In this document: one piece after another, positions 10,875 to 19,950 of the stretch
How positions within the stretch are numbered: the stretch's first letter is position 1
Layout of the letters: each line of letters begins with the position of its first letter
DNA from: Coenobita brevimanus
Lineage: Eukaryota > Arthropoda > Malacostraca > Decapoda > Coenobitidae
Direction: 5' to 3'
DNA: 64,000 bases
Assembly: GCA_032717465.1 (NCBI GenBank)
Contig: JAVRFU010000129.1
Span: forward strand, 168,402 to 232,401
The notes under the pieces: generated by a model
Told to the model about the DNA's origin: nothing
The model's database searches: none
The model's input: only the letters and a program-made list of their open reading frames with translations
Program-made: the position numbers and the translations under genes

Positions 10875-10934
10875 TGTTACGAATTCTACTGTCTAGAGGA
10901 AGAAAATTCTAACTGTAACATGGCCAAACAAGTA
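10875..10934 (-). repeat. Truncated 5' LTR remnant
   Basis: Only the last 60 bp of the LTR remain. The match to 3015-3074 stops at GGCCAAACAAGTAA, where a LINE-D tail begins. I could not find the other roughly 635 bp of LTR to the right. Confidence 0.8.
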
Positions 10935-11012
10935 AGCCTCGGACTTGGAGGCGATTTGTTTGTGGCCACCCCAAACGGGATTGAGGCGTCTGGCAATAGA
11001 TAGATAGATAGA
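10935..11012 (+). mobile_element. LINE-D 3' tail fragment
   Basis: It holds GGCGATTTGTTTGTGGCCAC, then GGCGTCTGGCAA and (TAGA)n, the signature shared by the LINE-D copies in this window. It is a tail-only, strongly 5'-truncated insertion that replaces the missing LTR sequence. Confidence 0.8.
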
Positions 11013-11017
11013 TTTTA

Positions 11018-11130
11018 TCCAGATTTCCCATACAGCGTGTTGCATGAAATGTCTGACAAACTTCAGCAAGTTGTTCTTGAGACAATTTTGAGTTAAAAAT
11101 TGCTGCATCAACATGGGTTCATTTCTCATC
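11018..11130. repeat. Diverged half of the fold-back MITE family
   Basis: CATACAGCGTGTTGCATGAA through TTGCTGCATCAACATGGGTT resembles one arm of the inverted-repeat element at 31394-31660. Only one arm is present. Identity is moderate and judged by eye. Confidence 0.4.
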
Positions 11131-11177
11131 TATTATGCTCAGGTTCTGTTGGGAATGGCAGCAGATTAGAGACTGGT

Positions 11178-11920
11178 ATCTGCAAAATGTTATCCACCAC
11201 CACCACCAGGATTATCATCATCATCATGTCTCTTTTTTTCCCCACCTACAAGTGGGGTTAGGTGGGGTCCAGAAGGCAAGGAAGAGGAAGTAACAAGATA
11301 GTGATGGACATAATCATTTTATCCAACCTTCCTATATTTTAAAAATTCAATGCAGCTTTATAATGAACCATGAGTATCTTTTAAGTAAACAGTTAAGTCA
11401 CCATCAATTTAACAATGAAACCACCAAGACATGGAGTACTTGGAGAACACAACACCTAAACCCTTCAATCACCAAGCCCTTGCCCTGTGACTGTGACCTT
11501 TGACTGATTATTCCAAATACAGTAATGTGCCTTACTTGTAACAATGGCTTTTTGTATCCTGGCTCCCTCTCTGCACCAGCTTCAACTTGTTCTTCAATTT
11601 ACTCCTCAGACCACCAGCTTCTTTCATCACCTTAGCCACATCTTTCTTCTCTTTGGTCATCTTTTTCTCTTCTGCTTCCTTCATCCTGCAAAATCAATTA
11701 TCATAATCAGTACAACATTGCCATTTACAGTTGTATCCTTGGTGGATTTGGATATATCTCAGCACCTCTTTCTGAGCCATTCATTGTGCACATTTCATCT
11801 CAGTGTGCTTTTGTATATTACTGATGCCAACACTGTCACTGTACAAGCACCATAAATAACAGTGCATAATGCTGAGGTGTAATATACAAAAAGGGTTGTT
11901 ATGAGAGAGGGTTGTATACA
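11178..11920. repeat. Direct duplication, left copy
   Basis: This 743-bp segment recurs at 12830-13591 in the same orientation with very few differences. The clearest is in the CCA-repeat and poly-T lengths near the start. It includes a (CCA)n/(ATC)n tract resembling a LINE-C tail. The open frame 11544-11855 is duplicated with it and shows no domain. Confidence 0.92.
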
Positions 11921-11952
11921 AGAGAGGGGCATGTGAACTGGGAACACAATAG

Positions 11953-12058
11953 TGAAATGATGGGGGACAGGGCGACATGGAGGCGATTTGTTTGTGGCAA
12001 CCCCTTATGGGATTAAGGCGTCTGGCAACAGATAGACAGATGGATAGATAGGTTGTTA
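11953..12058 (+). mobile_element. LINE-D 3' tail fragment
   Basis: GGGGGACAGGGCGACATGGA, GGCGATTTGTTTGTGG, GGCGTCTGGCAA and a degenerate (TAGA)n tail match the LINE-D 3' end. It is non-coding. Confidence 0.8.
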
Positions 12059-12059
12059 A

Positions 12060-12829
12060 GGAAGGGCTGCTATCAGGCCACCTATGCTCCCTACACCATT
12101 TAACCCTTTGACTGGACCTGATGCACACAGTTTTTATTCAAGCTAACACCAAAGTATTTTATAAAACTATGACAGTTACTAGCAGTCACAGGCTCATGAA
12201 AACTAACTAGAAATAAACTCTTTCTCTGTAACTGATCCATCTAAAAGTTATATTTAGGCAAACACTACATGATTATACTCAGGTTTAAACTAGTGCACAA
12301 CAGTACATCATTGTAAAGTATCATATGCATTATATACCACAGTATGCACTGTGCATATATAAATTGCTGTATATAAGTGGTGTATATGCTTTTTGTGTCT
12401 TCATTGTGTCTTGGGCATTATGGGTACTACTTCCTGCTCTTTGGTTTGATTTGAGTGGTGTCTGGGACAGTCTTAGATCAGTGCTGTTAAGTTACTGTTT
12501 GGATTTGGAGAGCACCCATTTCTTACTATTTACCAGTCATCATTTGGGAGGCAATGGTGTGAGTACTTTATTTATGAGGATTTTTATGTACTCTTTTCAT
12601 AAATAACATTGTTCATTTCATATTGTGATCTATTGCAACAGACATTAGTTTATTATGTGTAACACAATTATTATTATGTGAATGTGTTCCTTATCCCCAG
12701 CTGTGTTGCGACACTGTCTTGTTATAACTTATCCGCTTTGTATGTTAGCCATTATGTTTCATGTGACTGATATGTCCTTGATGTAACGAGTTGTAATATA
12801 AACCTTTGTTTTCCGGTCGAAACCACTAC
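12060..12829. other. Spacer between the duplicated segments, with a possible LTR end
   Basis: There is no convincing gene. The last 130 bp (about 12700-12829) run from TGTGTTGCGACACTG to a final ..CCACTACA with a TATAAACC box, which has the look of a short LTR end. I see no target duplication or second LTR, so this is only a suggestion. Confidence 0.25.
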
Positions 12830-13591
12830 ATCTGCAAAATGTTATTTATCCACCACCACCACCACCACCACCACCAGGATTATCATCATCATCATGTCTC
12901 TTTTTTTTCCCCACCTACAAGTGGGGTTAGGTGGGGTCCAGAAGGCAAGGAAGAGGAAGTAACAAGATAGTGATGGACATAATCATTTTATCCAACCTTC
13001 CTATATTTTAAAAATTCAATGCAGCTTTATAATGAACCATGAGTATCTTTTAAGTAAACAGTTAAGTCACCATCAATTTAACAATGAAACCACCAAGACA
13101 TGGAGTACTTGGAGAACACAACACCTAAACCCTTCAATCACCAAGCCCTTGCCCTCTGACTGTGACCTTTGACTGATCATTCCAAATACAGTAATGTGCC
13201 TTACTTGTAACAAATGGCTTTTTTGTATCCTGGCTCCCTCTCTACACCAGCTTCAACTTGTTCTTCAATTTACTCCTCAGACCACCAGCTTCTTTCATCA
13301 CCTTAGCCACATCTTTCTTCTCTTTGGTCATCTTTTTCTCTTCTGCTTCCTTCATCCTGCAAAATCAATTATCATAATCAGTACAACATTGCCATTTACA
13401 GTTGTATTCTTGGTGGATTTGGATATATCTCAGCACCTCTTTCTGAGCCATTCATTGTGCACATTTCATCTCAGTGTGCTTTTGTATATTACTGATGCCA
13501 ACACTGTCACTGTACAAGCACCATAAATAACAGTGCATAATGCTGAGGTGTAATATACAAAAAGGGTTGTTATGAGAGAGGGTTGTATACA
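12830..13591. repeat. Direct duplication, right copy
   Basis: This is the partner of 11178-11920. Its CCA tract is longer (about eight units against four). The match ends at GGTTGTATACA, where a minisatellite starts. Confidence 0.92.
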
Positions 13592-13815
13592 GTAAACACA
13601 GCAGCACAACCACCTGACACAAAGCATCAGCCAACACCACCTTAACCCACTACATCACCAGGCACCTACAGTAAACACAGCAGCACAACCACCTGACATT
13701 CCATCAGCCAGCACCACCTTAACCCACTACACCACCAGGCACCTACAGTAAACACAGCAGCACAACCACCTGACACATTCAAAGCATCAGACACCACCAC
13801 CTTAACCCACTGAAC
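13589..13815. repeat. About 80-bp minisatellite, three units
   Basis: Three head-to-tail units each begin CAGTAAACACAGCAGCACAA and end near CCACCTTAACCCACTA. The third unit is shorter and diverged. The array starts at the breakpoint of the right 0.74-kb duplication copy. Confidence 0.85.
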
Positions 13816-14204
13816 GACTTAGACGATGGCCAGATTTAGAAAAATGGCAGAAACTGTAACCACTGCTAATACACCTAAAGATAATTCACCATACTCCCTG
13901 AGTGCTTTATCCATCTACATATATCTATTTATCTATATCTACTGAAGTAATTCTGGAGACTATATCAAAGTCTGCATTACATGAGGAAGCTACTACAGTT
14001 CAAAAAAATCTTCCCAAACAAGAAATGAACAAAGTAAGGGAACCATTCAGTGCAAGATGCCTGGCCACTGCATTTAAGAGCATGTCACAGTAGTAAGCAC
14101 CAATGAACCAGCACCAGGGAACCAGCACCAAGTCACACTGGCTACATGGCACCAAGACTGGCATGGGAGCAGCTTTGGCCATGAAACAGTTTGGTGTTAA
14201 TGCA
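13816..14204. other. Non-coding spacer with short open frames
   Basis: Short frames are present (one from an ATG at 13826, another at 13902-14093) but they are broken by a TATC-type microsatellite and show no known domain. I do not call a gene. Confidence 0.3.
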
Positions 14205-14310
14205 CAAGGAGGAAGGCAGGATAGGAAGGAAGGAAGGATAAGGAGGAAGGGGAGGATAGGGAGGAAGGGGAGGATAGGGAGGAAGGGGAGGATAGGGAGG
14301 AAGGAAGGAT
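14205..14310. repeat. GGA/AGG-rich purine minisatellite
   Basis: Units of about 21 bp (GGAGGATAGGGAGGAAGG) are repeated about four times. This is low-complexity sequence. Confidence 0.85.
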
Positions 14311-14482
14311 GGGGCAGTGTTAATGGCAGGGCCTTAAACTATCCATGGCATAATACCTAATGTCTAGCCTGATAGTAGGGGGGAAATGTAGGGCCAAAAG
14401 AATTATGGAACTATCAAGAAAAGGTGGAACAGCAGAGAGAGGACAGGAAGGGGAAAGAAAGGAGATACAGTCACTGGTAAAA

Positions 14483-15036
14483 GGAAAAGAAGTCACAGGC
14501 AGAAGGAGAAAGTCACAGGCAGAAGGAGAAAGTCACAGGCAGAAGGAGAAAGTCACAGGCAGAAGGAGAAAGTCACAGGCAGAAGGAGAAAGACACAGGC
14601 AGAAGGAGAAAGTCACAGGCAGAAGGAGAAAGTCACAGGCAGAAGGAGAAAGTCACAGGCAGAAGGAGAAAGACACAGGCAGAAGGAGAAAGTCACAGGC
14701 AGGAGGAGAAAGTCACAGGCAGAAGGAGAAAGACACAGGCAGGAGGAGAAAGACACAGGGAGAAGGAGAAAGTCACAGGCAGAAGGAGAAAGACACAGGC
14801 AGAAGGAGAAAGACACAGACAGAAGGAGACAGTCACAGGCAGAAGGAGAAAGACACAGGCAGAAGGAGAAAGACACAGGCAGAAGGAGAAAGACACAGGC
14901 AGAAGGAGAAAGACACAGGCAGAAGGAGAAAGACACAGGCAGAAGGAGAAAGACTCAGGCAGAAGGAGAAAGACGCAGGCAGAAGGAGAAAGACGCAGGC
15001 AGAAGGAGAAAGACGCAGGCAGAAGGAGAAAGATGC
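14483..15036. repeat. 20-bp minisatellite, about 27-28 units
   Basis: The unit is AGTCACAGGCAGAAGGAGAA. Units on the left carry AGTCAC, the middle is a mix of AGTCAC and AGACAC, then AGACAC dominates, and the right end carries AGACGC. The unit has no stop in most frames, so long spurious open frames (such as 14360-15049) cross it. Sixty bases hold three units, giving a 20-residue periodic peptide. Confidence 0.97.
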
Positions 15037-15331
15037 AGGCATTTTGTAAAAAAAAATGTCAGATTAATTCAAACTTACACAGTACTTCCAATTCCCTGAC
15101 TCCCCCAACATCTCTTCCTTAGTGATATATTTTTGGTTTTATTCTTGCTACTACTTGGCAATTTTTACAACTCAGGGGCTGGTACTCTTGAAGCACCTCC
15201 CCTAACACCTCTTCCTTGTTGATTTATTGTTTTATTGTTGCCACCACCAGGCATTTTAAAACTCAGGGAGGACTTACAGCTCTGATGGGGTTAATAAGGC
15301 TACATCTTCAGTTAAAAAAATACAGGATTAA
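15037..15331. other. Unassigned spacer
   Basis: T-rich sequence with two diverged copies of an ACTCAGGG..CCTCCCCTAACA-like stretch. No gene was found. Confidence 0.3.
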
Positions 15332-15915
15332 TAGACTCTGGAAATATTGCTATCGTATCATTTATATAGACTCTGGAAATATTGCTATCGTATCGTTTAT
15401 ACAGACTCTGGAAATATTGCTATCGTATCGTTTATACAGACTCTGGAAATACAGCTATCGTATCATTTATATAGACTCTGGAAATATTGCTATCGTATCG
15501 TTTATACAGACTCTGGAAATACAGCTATCGTATCGTTTATTTAGACTCTGGAAATATTGCTATCGTATAGTTTATAGAGAGACTGGAAATACACCTATTG
15601 TATCGTTTATATAGACTGGAAATACAGCTATCGTATCATTTATATAGACTGGAAATACAGCTACCGTATCATTTATATAGACGAAATACAGCTATCGTAT
15701 CATTTACATAGACTGGAAATACAGCTATCGTATCGTTTATATAGACTCTGGAAATACAGCTATCGTATCGTTTATATAGACTGGAAATATTGCTCTTGTA
15801 TCGTTTATATAGACTCTGGAAATATTGCTATCATATCGTTTATATAGACTCTGGAAATATTGCTCTCGTATCATTTATATAGACTCTGGAAATACTCCTA
15901 TCATATCGTTTATAA
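15332..15915. repeat. 33-35-bp minisatellite, 17 units
   Basis: The unit is built on TAGACTCTGGAAATATTGCT followed by ATCGTATCGTTTATA. Two alternating subtypes (ATTGC and ACAGC) and two lengths (with or without CTC) are present. The array ends exactly at the 3' end of the LINE-A fragment at 15916. Confidence 0.96.
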
Positions 15916-16110
15916 AGGCTCCAACATGCTTGAATGCGTCGGTTTTCATAACTTAATAGCAGCTCTCCACACTGCTCAATCTCTGGCAGCCTCCCTATTC
16001 AGTCCTAGCCCTAAGGTCACACCCTATGGCCTCTTCCCAGGTCTTTTTCAGTCTGCCTCTCACCCCTACCCTCAATCCTGCCACTTATCACCTTCCGCAC
16101 CCAACTGTTA
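15916..16110 (-). mobile_element. LINE-A 3' fragment
   Basis: GGCTCCAACATGCTTGAATG and the following 190 bp match the LINE-A 3' end. It is severely 5'-truncated with no intact frame. Confidence 0.7.
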
Positions 16111-17560
16111 CTCTCCATTAAAAATAAAATCAAGGCATTTGAGAGAAGACCAAGTACCAATGGAACTTAGAAATCTGCATATACGACAAGGCTTTACTAT
16201 CACACCACTGATTTCCCTAGATAAATAGCTAAGGAAGAGGTGTTAGGGAGCTTCCTTTTGAATGCAGGGGTCTCCAACTGACTTAAGTTTAACCCCTAAA
16301 ATAATTCATTACAGAAGAGATATCAGGGAGCTTCCTGTTGTGTGTTAATTTACTCCTGCCACAGCCAATGGTTTTATCCAGCTCTGGGGATATTTTATTT
16401 ACTGATGGGGTAACAATGGCTATCTGTCTTCTGTTGCAAGTCTCCAAAGACTTAAAACTATATGGAAAAGTTAAGAATGAAACCTAAGGCACAAGGGGTG
16501 GCAGTGATCATTTCCTGGGATATGGTTGTTAGCACTGCCAATTTAACTGCAGCACACTTACTGCAAATAATTCCACTTAGCAAAATTGAGTTTTTAATGT
16601 TCTGCATGATTCTTGCAACTTTAGCTTCCTCAGCTATTTAAGCACAAGTTGCAGTGCATTTTGACTAACACCTACTGAGGCCAGTTCTGCAACCAACTGG
16701 CAATTAACAAAAGCAGCACCACAGCAAGATTTATAGAAAACTATACGTTATGTATGAAACACTCCACTGGCCCATCAATGATTATTTCAACAGACTGGCA
16801 CCTAGGTGAATATGTATAACATATTTACATATATTCATCTTGTAGTATCCAGCCAAGTTGCTCCCCTTCATCACTGGTGGTGGTGGTGGTGGTGGTGGTG
16901 ATGGTGGTTGATGTCTACCACCAGACACCCACCACAGCTGGGGTGGCCTCCTCTGCCATCGAGCTGCCCTCGTCATACTGCCCTAAAGTACAAACATGCT
17001 TTACAACTCCACCCTTGAACTACAATGCCAGTGCTACCTCAACCATCAACACTAGTTAAATCTTAGGCTGAAGAACATACTGAAGGCTGTATCAAACCAG
17101 TCATTTCAAGGAGTCTATCAGTTAATATTCTTGCCATACACATATGTACCTATCTCTCAGGAGGAGGATGGTGGACTGCAGAAGGGGAATTTTAGCATGA
17201 AGTCTCCTAGATTCATATCCAGATAAGCATGAACCCACAACTGAGTTAAGGGCTCTAGTAAGTAAGTTTCTCAGTGAAATATGTTAACACCCAAATATGC
17301 CTAGTAACCAATGCATTTATTCCTATACAGTATAATGCTACTTCCCTATTCAAGTTAGGTAAATGCAAATAGCAAACTAGCTAGGAACAATCATCATTTT
17401 CCTTCATCCTGATCTTTTCCACCTAATGCTGGAGTGAGGAAGGGTGCAGAAAGGAAGGACAGGGAAAGAAATAATAGAGGAAGCACTTACATTTATACCT
17501 CAACATTTTTACCTGCCTAATGGAGCAGGAAAAGGGAACTTATTTCCTTCATTCATTCAA
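16111..17560. other. Long non-coding stretch with a (GTG)n tract and a tRNA-like SINE head
   Basis: (GTG)n lies at about 16877-16905. Around 17160-17240, GGATGGTGGACTGCAGAAGG and, 30 bp on, TAGATTCATATCCAG resemble RNA polymerase III A and B boxes of a tRNA-derived SINE. An open frame at 16877-17059 (plus strand) continues past the GTG run but has no recognisable domain. I see no convincing gene. Confidence 0.35.
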
Positions 17561-17564
17561 TTAT

Positions 17565-18040
17565 AAAAACTCCAAGATGCTTCCATACATCAGCCTTGAT
17601 CACCTAATGGCAGTTCTCTATGCTGCTTGATCTCTAGCAGCTTCTCTGTCCAGCCCTTTATCCCTGAGGACACTGACTTCATACCAGGTCTTTCAGTCTG
17701 CCTCTCAACTTTACCCTCCATGCTCACACCTCTCACCCTCCACACCCAAATGTCATCCCCCATCCTCTCCACATGCCCAAACCATCTCACTCTACCCCTC
17801 CTAATCACAACACCACTACACTCCAGTCCCATCCTTCTTCCCAAACCATCTCAGTCTACCCCCTTCACATCACAACACCAATACACTCCAGCTCCATCCT
17901 GCCTCCCAAAACCATCTCAATCTACCCCTTAACTCTACCCTCAACACTCACACCTCTCCCCCGCTGCAGCCAGTTGCCATCCTTCATTCTCTCCACATGC
18001 CCAATGCAATGGACAGTAAATTTCTATGACTGCATCTCTG
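17565..18040 (-). mobile_element. LINE-A remnant, internally rearranged
   Basis: The 3' LINE-A signature is present (AACTCCAAGATGCTTCCATA), but the CCAAACCATCTCA..CTACCCC segment is repeated two to three times and the order is disturbed. The minus frame 17844-17590 keeps RVRWFGHVERMGDD from the RT C-terminus. Confidence 0.65.
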
Positions 18041-18204
18041 TAGATATATACTTTACCAATGCCTTCACCCACACTGGATAAAACTTAGGTCATAATGTAC
18101 CAACTGTTCCCTAATCTTTCTTGCATAGTCTACTGTATAGTCTGTTAACTGCTCTAACACCTGTATCTAAATGACTTGTTAATTATGCTAAAGAAGGGCT
18201 ATGG

Positions 18205-18652
18205 CAGAGGTCGGCAACTTGCGGCTCAGAAGCCGCACGCGGCTCTTAGGACACTTTTGTGGCTCCAGGAGCTTCATAAATAACCATTTATTCTTTCAGA
18301 CCAAAGGCATCATATTACACATGCAAGGCAACATTAGATTTTTCATTCAGCTTTGATAAGATCTATACTATAAGCAGATCAAACAATATCACCGTAATGT
18401 TTTGTTTAGATTTAGCATACTGCAGATTACAGTTTATGAGAATTTTCTGTATTGCGGCTCCAAGAGTACTACATTTTTAAGAAACAAAAGATCTATACTA
18501 CAAGTAGATCAAATAGTATCACTGTAATGTTTTGTTTAGAATACTGCAGATTTCAGTTTCAGAATTTTTTGTATTGCAGCTCCAAGAGTACTACATTTTT
18601 ATGAAACTTTAAAACAAATGGCTCTTGTAGCTTTAAGGGTTGCTGACCTCTG
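18205..18652. mobile_element. Non-autonomous hAT element (MITE)
   Basis: The termini are CAGAGGTCGGCAAC on the left and CAGAGGTCAGCAAC read inward from the right. The 8-bp target duplication GGCTATGG (18197-18204 and 18653-18660) is perfect. The 448-bp element has no coding capacity. Internally it holds two tandem copies of a roughly 110-120-bp block starting AAGATCTATACTA. The ends resemble those of the hAT element at 6292-8659 (CAGAGGTGGCC) but are not identical. Confidence 0.92.
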
Positions 18653-18660
18653 GGCTATGG

Positions 18661-18989
18661 GAAAGGTGTACAGGCAAGGTAATGTCAATCTGGCATTAAG
18701 CTGTATCCCTCCACAAAAGGACAAAACGCTATACCAATTTATGGGCTAAAATCGGTGCTTCCATCTCAGATTTCTTAACCAAGGAAAAAATAATCTTGCC
18801 ACTTAGCTATACTGTAGTCTGTCCTTCACCTGATGGAACTGGCCCATTCCCACAACTTCAGTAATTGATTACAATTTCATTAATTTTATAGTTATGGAGG
18901 AAGGAATGAGTCTCCTTGGTTACTATATGTTTTCACTGGACATTACCACTCCCACATCAATACAGTGTGCTTGATGGAAATTCAGTTAT
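18661..18989. other. Unassigned spacer
   Basis: No gene, repeat array or splice pair was recognised here. Confidence 0.3.
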
Positions 18990-19265
18990 ATATCTATCTA
19001 ATCTATCTACTGCCAGACATCTTAATCCTGTAAGGTGTGGCCACAAATATCCTCCACACTGTCCTGTCCTCTGCCATCCCTCCAACTCACACCACCCCTC
19101 TCATCTCCATCCCTCCAACTCACACCCTCCCTCCACCATATCTACCCACACTCCTCCCTCTTACACACATTCTCTCCCATATCTACTTGTATCTACTCTC
19201 CATCCCTCCAACTAACACCCCCTCCCATCTCTCCACTCCATCCCTCCATCTCATCCTTGGCTATA
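18990..19265 (-). mobile_element. LINE-D 3' fragment
   Basis: On the plus strand TATCTATC..CTGCCAGACATCTTAATCC and GGTGTGGCCACAAAT are followed by the C/T-rich complement of the LINE-D C-terminal coding end. The copy is diverged. Confidence 0.65.
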
Positions 19266-19897
19266 ATGTAAGAATGAGTGTCCTTGCTCAATTCAACCCT
19301 CCATAGTTACCTGCCTACACTAACAGACAAACAGGAGTGACAGAAAAGAGAAAGACAGAAAAGAGACAGGTAAGACAGACAGACAAGAGAGACAGACAAG
19401 AGGGACAAAGACAAGAGACAGGAAAAACAGACGGGAGAGACAGGAGACAGTACTATACCCATCACAACAGATTTCAACCTCTCCAAGCAGTCATGGCTCC
19501 TCTGCTACTCTGAGTTCTCCAGGCAGTCTCCCTTCACTCCTCTTGAACCGCCATCACGCTGCCATCTCTCTGGAACCCTGCTTTCTTGTACTTCACTTAC
19601 ACCCACACAAACCCATGGCCGCCACAGGAACACCACTGCAATGATTGTAGGAATATAATACAAATTATTCACATTTACAGTACACAGTTATACAGTATAT
19701 AGCACTACTTCTACCTTCTACTTGGCCTATATTTTGCCTTACGCAGTCCATCTCACACAGTTCAGTGGCAGAACAAGGTAATGCTATAGAGTACCCTTTC
19801 CACACCACTTCTTCATGACTAGCAACATTCAACTCATCTACAGCTACAATTCAAAATTCATGAAGCTATGGTATTTTAAACCAAAAAAGAAGGGCAT
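19266..19897. other. Spacer with a degenerate GACA-rich tract
   Basis: About 19320-19445 is a degenerate (GACA/AGAGACA)n tract. On the minus strand, GCGGCCATGGG near 19610 is a strong translation-start context followed by a good donor (GTAAGTGAAG). I could not link it to a coding exon. The rest shows nothing. Confidence 0.3.
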
Positions 19898-19950
19898 AGC
19901 ATCGTTTTCGTTTTTAAAGGCCCCAACATGCTTGCATGTGTCGGCCTTGG

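Larger units (their letters stand above)
3015..10934 (-). mobile_element. Gmr1-like Ty3/gypsy LTR retrotransposon, degraded
   Basis: Read on the minus strand the order is LTR remnant (10934-10875), primer-binding site, gag, CCHC zinc knuckle, protease, integrase, RT, RNase H, polypurine tract, LTR (3709-3015). Integrase precedes RT within one continuous reading frame (5995-4823). That is copia-like order in an otherwise Ty3/gypsy-type pol and is the hallmark of the Gmr1-like group. The element carries several in-frame stops and frameshifts, a truncated 5' LTR and a 2.4-kb hAT insertion in the integrase region, so it is inactive. Without the hAT element it measures about 5.5 kb. Confidence 0.88.

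Noticed and set aside
12700..12829. Solo LTR
   Set aside because: TG..CA ends and a TATA-like box are suggestive, but there is no target duplication and no related copy in the window.
11544..13526. Duplicated 103-110-codon frames as a gene pair
   Set aside because: No domain, hydrophobic low-complexity content, and the frame is simply part of the 0.74-kb duplication.
13826..14096. Small plus-strand gene (MARFRKMAETVTT..)
   Set aside because: The frame is broken within a TATC microsatellite and has no support beyond an ATG.
14360..15049. 229-codon Arg/Lys/Gln-rich frame
   Set aside because: It is read through the 20-bp minisatellite, which is open in several frames on both strands.
14483..15915. 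CRISPR-like regular repeats
   Set aside because: The 20-bp and 35-bp units are contiguous minisatellites without unique spacers, in a eukaryotic context.
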